Source of the DNA: Balaenoptera acutorostrata
Taxonomy: Eukaryota; Chordata; Mammalia; Artiodactyla; Balaenopteridae
Direction: 5' to 3'
DNA length: 64,000 nt
Assembly: GCF_949987535.1 (NCBI RefSeq)
Contig: NW_026645845.1
Coordinates: 1 to 64,000, forward strand
Of this stretch, positions 22,865 to 35,177 are shown piece by piece. Within the stretch, counting starts at the first letter, position 1; the number at the start of each line of letters is the position of its first letter. The notes under the pieces are model-generated. The model saw only the letters and a program-made list of their open reading frames with translations, searched no databases and had not been told where the DNA came from. A program made the position numbers and the translations under genes.

Positions 22865-24623
22865 TGGAGAATCAGCACCTTTTACCTCCTGTTCCGTACA
22901 GGTTGCAATTTGTCCTGAGGATGAACGGGAAGAGGGGGAACCAATGAGAGACTAGCTCTAGGTGTTGGGACAGGCACAGGTCACTCTATTTTCCCATCAG
23001 GAAGAAGAATTAAGCACAAGCTCAGCCTGCCCCCCAGAACCAGAAGAGGGCCTGAAGCAATCCTGCGCTTTTGCGGCCAGCTCCCAAAAAAGCGAGTTGA
23101 AAAATGGAGCTCAGGGGCACTGCAATTCACAAACCTGCAGAGTTTTAAATGATACCTCTCGTCCACAAATATATTAAGGGAAGGCAACGAAGAGGCTTTG
23201 AAAGCAAGGCAGAATTGCAGGAAACAGATTTCAGGAGGTAGATTCGAATCGCCTTGAAAGCACATGAAAAGCGGCAAAACGTGGACAATGATGCCCTTGG
23301 CCAAAAAGGGCGTATGCGTTTTTTCCTGAATATATTCAGGAAAAAACGCATACGCCCTTTTTGGCCAACCAAGCAACCTGGAAAGGCCAATCAGCGCTCC
23401 AAAGAAGTCTCGCTTCCCAGCGGGCAAAAGGGCCATGCGGAAAAAAGTGTCCAAACCAGAACTGCACGACCGGCCATGGAGAAATGGGAGACTTGCTTCG
23501 CTGATGGGCGGGATGTAAATTGCCAACAGCCACTCGGGAGAAGTGTACGGTGTGTCCTGAAACATCTAAAAAACACAGCTTGGAGACCATAGGGCACTTC
23601 CACTCATGGGCGTATAAATTGGGAAAACTAAAAATCAGCAAGACACAGGCACCCCAAAGTTTAGGGCTGCTCTGTTGACAAGAACCCCCACTTCATTACA
23701 CCTTAAATATCCTAGGAAAGAGAAAAATGGATAAAGAAGTTGTGGTCCTCATGTACAATGGAATATCACTCAGCCATGAAATCAACGTCATAAGGCTAGT
23801 AGCAGCACGATGAGTGGATTTAGGTACGACGATTCTAAGTGAAATAAGTCACACAGAAAAAGACACTTATCATAAGATATCACTTAGAGAGGGAATGTAA
23901 AAACCGCTACACTTGAACTGAATTACAAAACAGAACAGAGTCACACGTTTAGAAAACACACTATGGCTGCTGAACGGGAAAGGTGAGGTGGGGTGATGCA
24001 TAAAACAAGGGTTTCAAATTAGCTCCGATACCGTTCCATAATCCCAATATGTAAGACACAAGACCTATTCCTTTTTCAGTGAACTGGACTCAACACCCCC
24101 TATTCACCGCAGAAGAATATATCTGACTAGTAAGAATCCTCAAACCTATGTATTGATATCTCTCTGTAAGTGAGTCAAGGGGGTGTAAAGCAGCATAAAC
24201 ACAGCCGTGAAAAGCAGCTAAACCCCATTATAAAAATAAATTACTTTTCAAAACCCGTGAAACAAAGACAGTGAAAGAGAGAGAAATTCTTCCAAAATTC
24301 GTTCAGGGGCTGTGATGCAACCTGGATTGACCATATCTAGACCCACAGCTGATTGAGACTTAAGGGTGGACACTCTTGGGGCTGAGAGGTTCGGTGAGGT
24401 TGGGTGAGCCAACGCAGACCCTTTCAAGTAATACTGCATGGTACCCATCCGATGGGTCCCAAATCTCCAGGTTCAAGGGCATCTTCCTACATCGAAATCA
24501 GGCATGAGAAACCCAGAAGATGGTACACCATGTGATCGGGAAAGGTTTCTAAAACGCACCTCATTTCTCATCTCCTTTGCTCGGGTTCGCCATTCCAGCC
24601 GATTTACTAGCCATCTCCCTCCT
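22865..24623 (+). repeat. Satellite unit 14
   Basis: Length 1759 bp. Markers gagaccat near 23582, ataatccc near 24039 and aagacac near 24054; these recur in units 15 and 18. Palindrome 23297-23368, perfect. Confidence 0.97.
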
Positions 24624-26382
24624 TGGAGAATCAGCACCTTTTACCTCCTGTTCCGTACAGGTTGCAATTTGTCCTGAGGATGAACGGGAAGAGGGGGAAC
24701 CAATGAGAGACTAGCTCTAGGTGTTGGGACAGGCACAGGTCACTCTATTTTCCCATCAGGAAGAAGAATTAAGCACAAGCTCAGCCTGCCCCCCAGAACC
24801 AGAAGAGGGCCTGAAACAATCCTGCGCTTTTGCGGCCAGCTCCCAAAAAAGCGAGTTGAAAAATGGAGCTCAGGGGCACTGCAATTCACAAACCTGCAGA
24901 GTTTTAAATGATACCTCTCGTCCACAAATATATTAAGGGAAGGCAACGAAGAGGCTTTGAAAGCAAGGCAGAATTGCAGGAAACAGATTTCAGGAGGTAG
25001 ATTCGAATCGCCTTGAAAGCACATGAAAAGCGGCAAAACGTGGACAATGATGCCCTTGGCCAAAAAGGGCGTATGCGTTTTTTCCTGAATATATTCAGGA
25101 AAAAACGCATACGCCCTTTTTGGCCAACCAAGCAACCTGGAAAGGCCAATCAGCGCTCCAAAGAAGTCTCGCTTCCCAGCGGGCAAAAGGGCCATGCGGA
25201 AAAAAGTGTCCAAACCAGAACTGCACGACCGGCCATGGAGAAATGGGAGACTTGCTTCGCTGATGGGCGGGATGTAAATTGCCAACAGCCACTCGGGAGA
25301 AGTGTACGGTGTGTCCTGAAACATCTAAAAAACACAGCTTGGAGACCATAGGGCACTTCCACTCATGGGCGTATAAATTGGGAAAACTAAAAATCAGCAA
25401 GACACAGGCACCCCAAAGTTTAGGGCTGCTCTGTTGACAAGAACCCCCACTTCATTACACCTTAAATATCCTAGGAAAGAGAAAAATGGATAAAGAAGTT
25501 GTGGTCCTCATGTACAATGGAATATCACTCAGCCATGAAATCAACGTCATAAGGCTAGTAGCAGCACGATGAGTGGATTTAGGTACGACGATTCTAAGTG
25601 AAATAAGTCACACAGAAAAAGACACTTATCATAAGATATCACTTAGAGAGGGAATGTAAAAACCGCTACACTTGAACTGAATTACAAAACAGAACAGAGT
25701 CACACGTTTAGAAAACACACTATGGCTGCTGAACGGGAAAGGTGAGGTGGGGTGATGCATAAAACAAGGGTTTCAAATTAGCTCCGATACCGTTCCATAA
25801 TCCCAATATGTAAGACACAAGACCTATTCCTTTTTCAGTGAACTGGACTCAACACCCCCTATTCACCGCAGAAGAATATATCTGACTAGTAAGAATCCTC
25901 AAACCTATGTATTGATATCTCTCTGTAAGTGAGTCAAGGGGGTGTAAAGCAGCATAAACACAGCCGTGAAAAGCAGCTAAACCCCATTATAAAAATAAAT
26001 TACTTTTCAAAACCCGTGAAACAAAGACAGTGAAAGAGAGAGAAATTCTTCCAAAATTCGTTCAGGGGCTGTGATGCAACCTGGATTGACCATATCTAGA
26101 CCCACAGCTGATTGAGACTTAAGGGTGGACACTCTTGGGGCTGAGAGGTTCGGTGAGGTTGGGTGAGCCAACGCAGACCCTTTCAAGTAATACTGCATGG
26201 TACCCATCCGATGGGTCCCAAATCTCCAGGTTCAAGGGCATCTTCCTACATCGAAATCAGGCATGAGAAACCCAGAAGATGGTACACCATGTGATCGGGA
26301 AAGGTTTCTAAAACGCACCTCATTTCTCATCTCCTTTGCTCGGGTTCGCCATTCCAGCCGATTTACTAGCCATCTCCCTCCT
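24624..26382 (+). repeat. Satellite unit 15
   Basis: Length 1759 bp. Very close to unit 14; private change ctgaaacaatcc near 24811. Palindrome 25056-25127, perfect. Confidence 0.97.
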
Positions 26383-28141
26383 TGGAGAATCAGCACCTTT
26401 TACCTCCTGTTCCGTACAGGTTGCAATTTGTCCTGAGGATGAACGGGAAGAGGGGGAACCAATGAGAGACTAGCTCTAGGTGTTGGGACAGGCACAGGTC
26501 ACTCTATTTTCCCATCAGGAAGAAGAATTAAGCACAAGCTCAGCCTGCCCCCCAGAACCAGAAGAGGGCCTGAAGCAATCCTGCGCTTTTGCGGCCAGCT
26601 CCCAAAAAAGCGAGTTGAAAAATGGAGCTCAGGGGCACTGCAATTCACAAACCTGCAGAGTTTTAAATGATACCTCTCGTCCACAAATATATTAAGGGAA
26701 GGCAACGAAGAGGCTTTGAAAGCAAGGCAGAATTGCAGGAAACAGATTTCAGGAGGTAGATTCGAATCGCCTTGAAAGCACATGAAAAGCGGCAAAACGT
26801 GGACAATGATGCCCTTGGCCAAAAAGGGCGTATGCGTTTTTTCCTGAATGTATTCAGGAAAAAACGCATACGCCCTTTTTGGCCAACCAAGCAACCTGGA
26901 AAGGCCAATCAGCGCTCCAAAGAAGTCTCGCTTCCCAGCGGGCAAAAGGGCCATGCGGAAAAAAGTGTCCAAACCAGAACTGCACGACCGGCCATGGAGA
27001 AATGGGAGACTTGCTTCGCTGATGGGCGGGATGTAAATTGCCAACAGCCACTCGGGAGAAGTGTACGGTGTGTCCTGAAACATCTAAAAAACACAGCTTG
27101 GAGAGCATAGGGCACTTCCACTCATGGGCGTATAAATTGGGAAAACTAAAAATCAGCAAGACACAGGCACCCCAAAGTTTAGGGCTGCTCTGTTGACAAG
27201 AACCCCCACTTCATTACACCTTAAATATCCTAGGAAAGAGAAAAATGGATAAAGAAGTTGTGGTCCTCATGTACAATGGAATATCACTCAGCCATGAAAT
27301 CAACGTCATAAGGCTAGTAGCAGCACGATGAGTGGATTTAGGTACGACGATTCTAAGTGAAATAAGTCACACAGAAAAAGACACTTATCCTAAGATATCA
27401 CTTAGAGAGGGAATGTAAAAACCGCTACACTTGAACTGAATTACAAAACAGAACAGAGTCACACGTTTAGAAAACACACTATGGCTGCTGAACGGGAAAG
27501 GTGAGGTGGGGTGATGCATAAAACAAGGGTTTCAAATTAGCTCCGATACCGTTCCATAAACCCAATATGTAAGAGACAAGACCTATTCCTTTTTCAGTGA
27601 ACTGGACTCAACACCCCCTATTCACCGCAGAAGAATATATCTGACTAGTAAGAATCCTCAAACCTATGTATTGATATCTCTCTGTAAGTGAGTCAAGGGG
27701 GTGTAAAGCGGCATAAACATAGCCGTGAAAAGCAGCTAAACCCCATTATAAAAATAAATTACTTTTCAAAACCCGTGAAACAAAGACAGTGAAAGAGAGA
27801 GAAATTCTTACAAAATTCGTTCAGGGGCTGTGATGCAACCTGGATTGACCATATCTAGACCCACAGCTGATTGAGACTTAAGGGTGGACACTCTTGGGGC
27901 TGAGAGGTTCGGTGAGGTTGGGTGAGCCAACGCAGACCCTTTCAAGTAATACTGCATGGTACCCATCCGATGGGTCCCAAATCTCCAGGTTCAAGGGCAT
28001 CTTCATACATCGAAAACATGCATGAGAAACCCAGAAGATGGTACACCATGTGATCGGGAAAGGTTTCTAAAACGCACCTCATTTCTCATCTCCTTTGCTC
28101 GGGTTCGCCATTCCAGCCGATTTACTAGCCATCTCCCTCCT
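26383..28141 (+). repeat. Satellite unit 16 (mosaic)
   Basis: Length 1759 bp. The first half shares the central palindrome change with unit 19. The second half shares ttatcctaag near 27385 and acatagcc near 27717 with unit 20. Two different partners in one unit point to exchange or conversion inside the unit. Palindrome 26815-26886, one mismatch. Confidence 0.97.
26815..26886. repeat. 72-bp palindrome with central mismatch (unit 16)
   Basis: The base left of the dyad centre is G at 26850 instead of A, so the centre reads GAATG/TATTC. The next copy of this variant is in unit 19, three units away. Confidence 0.95.
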
Positions 28142-30148
28142 TGGAGAATCAGCACCTTTTACCTCCTGTTCCGTACAGGTTGCAATTTGTCCTGAGGATG
28201 AACGGGAAGAGGGGGAACCAATGAGAGACTAGCTCTAGGGGTTGGGACAGGCACAGGTCACTCTATTTTCCCATCAGGAAGAAGAATTAAGCACAAGCTC
28301 AGCCTGCCCCCCAGAACCAGAAGAGGGCCTGAAGCAATCCTGCGCTTTTGCGGCCAGCTCCCAAAAAAGCGAGTTGAAAAATGGAGCTCAGGGGCACTGC
28401 AATTCACAAACCTGCAGAGTTTTAAATGATACCTCTCGTCCACAAATATATTAAGGGAAGGCAACGAAGAGGCTTTGAAAGTAAGGCAGAATTGCAGGAA
28501 ACAGATTTCAGGAGGTAGATTCGAATCGCCTTGAAAGCACATGAAAAGCGGCAAAACGTGGACAATGATGCCCTTGGCCAAAAAGGGCGTATGCGTTTTT
28601 TCCTGAATATATTCAGGAAAAAACGCATACGCCCTTTTTGGCCAACCAAGCAACCTGGAAAGGCCAATCAGCGCTCCAAAGAAGTCTCGCTTCCCAGCGG
28701 GCAAAAGGGCCATGCGGAAAAAAGTGACCAAACCAGAACTGCACGACCGGCCATGGAGAAATGGGAGCCTTGCTTCGCTGATGGGCGGGATGTAAATTGC
28801 CAACAGCCACTCGGGAGAAGTGTACGGTGTGTCCTGAAACATCTAAAAAACACAGCTTGGAGAGCATAGGGCACTTCCACTCATGGGCGTATAAATTGGG
28901 AAAACTAAAAATCAGCAAGACACAGGCACCCCAAAGTTTAGGGCTGCTCTGTTGACAAGAACCCCCACTTCATTACACCTTAAATATCCTAGGAAAGAGA
29001 AAAATGGATAAAGAAGTTGTGGTCCTCATGTACAATGGAATATCACTCAGCCATGAAATCAACGTCATAAGGCTAGTAGCAGCACGATGAGTGGATTTAG
29101 GTACGACGATTCTAAGTGAAATAAGTCACACAGAAAAAGACACTTATCATAAGATATCACTTAGAGAGGGAATGTAAAAACCGCTACACTTGAACTGAAT
29201 TACAAAACAGAACAGAGTCACACGTTTAGAAAACACACTATGGCTGCTGAACGGGAAAGGTGAGGTGGGGTGATGCATAAAACAAGGGTTTCAAATTAGC
29301 TCCGATACCGTTCCATAAACCCAATATGTAAGAGACAAGAACTATTCCTTTTTCAGTGAACTGGACTCAACACCCCCTATTCACCGCACAAGAATATATC
29401 TGACTAGTAAGAATCCTCAAACCTATGTATTGATATCTCTCTGTAAGTGAGTCAAGGGGGTGTAAAGCGGCATAAACACAGCCGTGAAAAGCAGCTAAAC
29501 CCCATTATAAAAATAAATTACTTTTCAAAACCCGTGAAACAAAGACAGTGAAAGAGAGAGAAATTCTTACAAAATTCGTTCAGGGGCTGTGATGCAACCT
29601 GGATTGACCATATCTAGACCCACAGCAGATTGAGACTTAAGGGTGGACACTCTTGGGGCTGAGAGGTTCGGTGAGGTTGGGTGAGCCAACGCAGACCCTT
29701 TCAAGTAATACTGCATGGTACCCATCCCATGGGTCCCAAATCTCCAGGTTCAAGGGCATCTTCCTACATCGAAATCAGGCATGAGAAACCCAGAAGATGG
29801 TACACCATGTGATCGGGAAAGGTTTCTAAAACGCACCTCATTTCTCATCTCCTTTGCTCGGGTTCGCCATTCCAGCCGATTTACTAGCCATCTCCCTCCT
29901 TGGAGAATCAGCACCTTTAACCTCCTGTTCCGTACAGGTTGCAATTTGTCCTGAGGATGAACGGGAAGAGGGGGAACCAATGAGAGACTAGCTCTAGGTG
30001 TTGGGACAGGCACAGGTCACTCTATTTTCCCATCAGGAAGAAGAATTAAGCACAAGCTCAGCCTGCCCCCCAGAACCAGAAGAGGGCCTGAAGCAATCCT
30101 GCGCTTTTGCGGCCAGCTCCCAAAAAAGCGAGTGGAAAAATGGAGATC
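27385..30148 (+). repeat. Left copy of a 7,036-bp (four-unit) displaced duplicate
   Basis: Rare variants in this interval recur exactly 7,036 bp downstream: ttatcctaag (27385 and 34421), acatagcc, ctctaggggttgg near 28235, gaaagtaagg near 28477, agtgaccaaacc near 28724, aagaactattcc near 29337, acagcagattg near 29621 and tggagatc at 30141-30148. Similarity of this kind stops by 27006 on the left and 30525 on the right. Confidence 0.85.
28142..29900 (+). repeat. Satellite unit 17
   Basis: Length 1759 bp. Twin of unit 21 by all rare variants listed for the 7,036-bp duplicate. Palindrome 28574-28645, perfect. Confidence 0.97.
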
Positions 30149-31659
30149 AGGGGCACTGCAATTCACAAACCTGCAGAGTTTTAAATGATACCTCTCGTCC
30201 ACAAATATATTAAGGGAAGGCAACGAAGAGGCTTTGAAAGCAAGGCAGAATTGCAGGAAACAGATTTCAGGAGGTAGATTCGAATCGCCTTGAAAGCACA
30301 TGAAAAGCGGCAAAACGTGGACAATGATGCCCTTGGCCAAAAAGGGCGTATGCGTTTTTTCCTGAATATATTCAGGAAAAAACGCATACGCCCTTTTTGG
30401 CCAACCAAGCAACCTGGAAAGGCCAATCAGCGCTCCAAAGAAGTCTCGCTTCCCAGCGGGCAAAAGGGCCATGCGGAAAAAAGTGTCCAAACCAGAACTG
30501 CACGACCGGCCATGGAGAAATGGGAGACTTGCTTCGCTGATGGGCGGGATGTAAATTGCCAACAGCCACTCGGGAGAAGTGTACGGTGTGTCCTGAAACA
30601 TCTAAAAAACACAGCTTGGAGACCATAGGGCACTTCCACTCATGGGCGTATAAATTGGGAAAACTAAAAATCAGCAAGACACAGGCACCCCAAAGTTTAG
30701 GGCTGCTCTGTTGACAAGAACCCCCACTTCATTACACCTTAAATATCCTAGGAAAGAGAAAAATGGATAAAGAAGTTGTGGTCCTCATGTACAATGGAAT
30801 ATCACTCAGCCATGAAATCAACGTCATAAGGCTAGTAGCAGCACGATGAGTGGATTTAGGTACGACGATTCTAAGTGAAATAAGTCACACAGAAAAAGAC
30901 ACTTATCATAAGATATCACTTAGAGAGGGAATGTAAAAACCGCTACACTTGAACTGAATTACAAAACAGAACAGAGTCACACGTTTAGAAAACACACTAT
31001 GGCTGCTGAACGGGAAAGGTGAGGTGGGGTGATGCATAAAACAAGGGTTTCAAATTAGCTCCGATACCGTTCCATAATCCCAATATGTAAGACACAAGAC
31101 CTATTCCTTTTTCAGTGAACTGGACTCAACACCCCCTATTCACCGCAGAAGAATATATCTGACTAGTAAGAATCCTCAAACCTATGTATTGATATCTCTC
31201 TGTAAGTGAGTCAAGGGGGTGTAAAGCAGCATAAACACAGCCGTGAAAAGCAGCTAAACCCCATTATAAAAATAAATTACTTTTCAAAACCCGTGAAACA
31301 AAGACAGTGAAAGAGAGAGAAATTCTTCCAAAATTCGTTCAGGGGCTGTGATGCAACCTGGATTGACCATATCTAGACCCACAGCTGATTGAGACTTAAG
31401 GGTGGACACTCTTGGGGCTGAGAGGTTCGGTGAGGTTGGGTGAGCCAACGCAGACCCTTTCAAGTAATACTGCATGGTACCCATCCGATGGGTCCCAAAT
31501 CTCCAGGTTCAAGGGCATCTTCCTACATCGAAATCAGGCATGAGAAACCCAGAAGATGGTACACCATGTGATCGGGAAAGGTTTCTAAAACGCACCTCAT
31601 TTCTCATCTCCTTTGCTCGGGTTCGCCATTCCAGCCGATTTACTAGCCATCTCCCTCCT
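29901..31659 (+). repeat. Satellite unit 18 (mosaic)
   Basis: Length 1759 bp. The start matches unit 22 (gtggaaaaatggagatc), apart from a private cctttaacc near 29916. The remainder matches units 14-15 (gagactt, gagaccat, ataatccc, aagacac). Palindrome 30333-30404, perfect. Confidence 0.97.
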
Positions 31660-33418
31660 TGGAGAATCAGCACCTTTTACCTCCTGTTCCGTACAGGTTG
31701 CAATTTGTCCTGAGGATGAACGGGAAGAGGGGGAACCAATGAGAGACTAGCTCTAGGTGTTGGGACAGGCACAGGTCACTCTATTTTCCCATCAGGAAGA
31801 AGAATTAAGCACAAGCTCAGCCTGCCCCCCAGAACCAGAAGAGGGCCTGAAGCAATCCTGCGCTTTTGCGGCCAGCTCCCAAAAAAGCGAGTTGAAAAAT
31901 GGAGCTCAGGGGCACTGCAATTCACAAACCTGCAGAGTTTTAAATGATACCTCTCGTCCACAAATATATTAAGGGAAGGCAACGAAGAGGCTTTGAAAGC
32001 AAGGCAGAATTGCAGGAAACAGATTTCAGGAGGTAGATTCGAATCGCCTTGAAAGCACATGAAAAGCGGCAAAACGTGGACAATGATGCCCTTGGCCAAA
32101 AAGGGCGTATGCGTTTTTTCCTGAATGTATTCAGGAAAAAACGCATACGCCCTTTTTGGCCAACCAAGCAACCTGGAAAGGCCAATCAGCGCTCCAAAGA
32201 AGTCTCGCTTCCCAGCGGGCAAAAGGGCCATGCGGAAAAAAGTGTCCAAACCAGAACTGCACGACCGGCCATGGAGAAATGGGAGACTTGCTTCGCTGAT
32301 GGGCGGGATGTAAATTGCCAACAGCCACTCGGGAGAAGTGTACGGTGTGTCCTGAAACATCTAAAAAACACAGCTTGGAGACCATAGGGCACTTCCACTC
32401 ATGGGCGTATAAATTGGGAAAACTAAAAATCAGCAAGACACAGGCACCCCAAAGTTTAGGGCTGCTCTGTTGACAAGAACCCCCACTTCATTACACCTTA
32501 AATATCCTAGGAAAGAGAAAAATGGATAAAGAAGTTGTGGTCCTCATGTACAATGGAATATCACTCAGCCATGAAATCAACGTCATAAGGCTAGTAGCAG
32601 CACGATGAGTGGATTTAGGTACGACGATTCTAAGTGAAATAAGTCACACAGAAAAAGACACTTATCATAAGATATCACTTAGAGAGGGAATGTAAAAACC
32701 GCTACACTTGAACTGAATTACAAAACAGAACAGAGTCACACGTTTAGAAAACACACTATGGCTGCTGAACGGGAAAGGTGAGGTGGGGTGATGCATAAAA
32801 CAAGGGTTTCAAATTAGCTCCGATACCGTTCCATAATCCCAATATGTAAGAGACAAGACCTATTCCTTTTTCAGTGAACTGGACTCAACACCCCCTATTC
32901 ACCGCAGAAGAATATATCTGACTAGTAAGAATCCTCAAACCTATGTATTGATATCTCTCTGTAAGTGAGTCAAGGGGGTGTAAAGCAGCATAAACACAGC
33001 CGTGAAAAGCAGCTAAACCCCATTATAAAAATAAATTACTTTTCAAAACCCGTGAAACAAAGACAGTGAAAGAGAGAGAAATTCTTCCAAAATTCGTTCA
33101 GGGGCTGTGATGCAACCTGGATTGACCATATCTAGACCCACAGCTGATTGAGACTTAAGGGTGGACACTCTTGGGGCTGAGAGGTTCGGTGAGGTTGGGT
33201 GAGCCAACGCAGACCCTTTCAAGTAATACTGCATGGTACCCATCCGATGGGTCCCAAATCTCCAGGTTCAAGGGCATCTTCCTACATCGAAATCAGGCAT
33301 GAGAAACCCAGAAGATGGTACACCATGTGATCGGGAAAGGTTTCTAAAACGCACCTCATTTCTCATCTCCTTTGCTCGGGTTCGCCATTCCAGCCGATTT
33401 ACTAGCCATCTCCCTCCT
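31660..33418 (+). repeat. Satellite unit 19
   Basis: Length 1759 bp. Shares the central palindrome mismatch with unit 16 (5,277 bp upstream) and gagaccat and ataatccc with units 14, 15 and 18. Palindrome 32092-32163. Confidence 0.97.
32092..32163. repeat. 72-bp palindrome with central mismatch (unit 19)
   Basis: G at 32127 in place of A next to the dyad centre, the same change as in unit 16. One shared origin through a three-unit displacement is likelier than two events. Confidence 0.95.
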
Positions 33419-35177
33419 TGGAGAATCAGCACCTTTTACCTCCTGTTCCGTACAGGTTGCAATTTGTCCTGAGGATGAACGGGAAGAGGGGGAACCAATG
33501 AGAGACTAGCTCTAGGTGTTGGGACAGGCACAGGTCACTCTATTTTCCCATCAGGAAGAAGAATTAAGCACAAGCTCAGCCTGCCCCCCAGAACCAGAAG
33601 AGGGCCTGAAGCAATCCTGCGCTTTTGCGGCCAGCTCCCAAAAAAGCGAGTTGAAAAATGGAGCTCAGGGGCACTGCAATTCACAAACCTGCAGAGTTTT
33701 AAATGATACCTCTCGTCCACAAATATATTAAGGGAAGGCAACGAAGAGGCTTTGAAAGCAAGGCAGAATTGCAGGAAACAGATTTCAGGAGGTAGATTCG
33801 AATCGCCTTGAAAGCACATGAAAAGCGGCAAAACGTGGACAATGATGCCCTTGGCCAAAAAGGGCGTATGCGTTTTTTCCTGAATATATTCAGGAAAAAA
33901 CGCATACGCCCTTTTTGGCCAACCAAGCAACCTGGAAAGGCCAATCAGCGCTCCAAAGAAGTCTCGCTTCCCAGCGGGCAAAAGGGCCATGCGGAAAAAA
34001 GTGTCCAAACCAGAACTGCACGACCGGCCATGGAGAAATGGGAGCCTTGCTTCGCTGATGGGCGGGATGTAAATTGCCAACAGCCACTCGGGAGAAGTGT
34101 ACGGTGTGTCCTGAAACATCTAAAAAACACAGCTTGGAGAGCATAGGGCACTTCCACTCATGGGCGTATAAATTGGGAAAACTAAAAATCAGCAAGACAC
34201 AGGCACCCCAAAGTTTAGGGCTGCTCTGTTGACAAGAACCCCCACTTCATTACACCTTAAATATCCTAGGAAAGAGAAAAATGGATAAAGAAGTTGTGGT
34301 CCTCATGTACAATGGAATATCACTCAGCCATGAAATCAACGTCATAAGGCTAGTAGCAGCACGATGAGTGGATTTAGGTACGACGATTCTAAGTGAAATA
34401 AGTCACACAGAAAAAGACACTTATCCTAAGATATCACTTATAGAGGGAATGTAAAAACCGCTACACTTGAACTGAATTACAAAACAGAACAGAGTCACAC
34501 GTTTAGAAAACACACTATGGCTGCTGAACGGGAAAGGTGAGGTGGGGTGATGCATAAAACAAGGGTTTCAAATTAGCTCCGATACCGTTCCATAAACCCA
34601 ATATGTAAGAGACAAGACCTATTCCTTTTTCAGTGAACTGGACTCAACACCCCCTATTCACCGCAGAAGAATATATCTGACTAGTAAGAATCCTCAAACC
34701 TATGTATTGATATCTCTCTGTAAGTGAGTCAAGGGGGTGTAAAGCGGCATAAACATAGCCGTGAAAAGCAGCTAAACCCCATTATAAAAATAAATTACTT
34801 TTCAAAACCCGTGAAACAAAGACAGTGAAAGAGAGAGAAATTCTTACAAAATTCGTTCAGGGGCTGTGATGCAACCTGGATTGACCATATCTAGACCCAC
34901 AGCTGATTGAGACTTAAGGGTGGACACTCTTGGGGCTGAGAGGTTCGGTGAGGTTGGGTGAGCCAACGCAGACCCTTTCAAGTAATACTGCATGGTACCC
35001 ATCCGATGGGTCCCAAATCTCCAGGTTCAAGGGCATCTTCATACATCGAAAACATGCATGAGAAACCCAGAAGATGGTACACCATGTGATCGGGAAAGGT
35101 TTCTAAAACGCACCTCATTTCTCATCTCCTTTGCTCGGGTTCGCCATTCCAGCCGATTTACTAGCCATCTCCCTCCT
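33419..35177 (+). repeat. Satellite unit 20
   Basis: Length 1759 bp. From here to the right edge every unit has gagcctt. The second half matches unit 16 (ttatcctaag near 34421, acatagcc near 34753). Private change cttatagagg near 34437. Palindrome 33851-33922, perfect. Confidence 0.97.
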
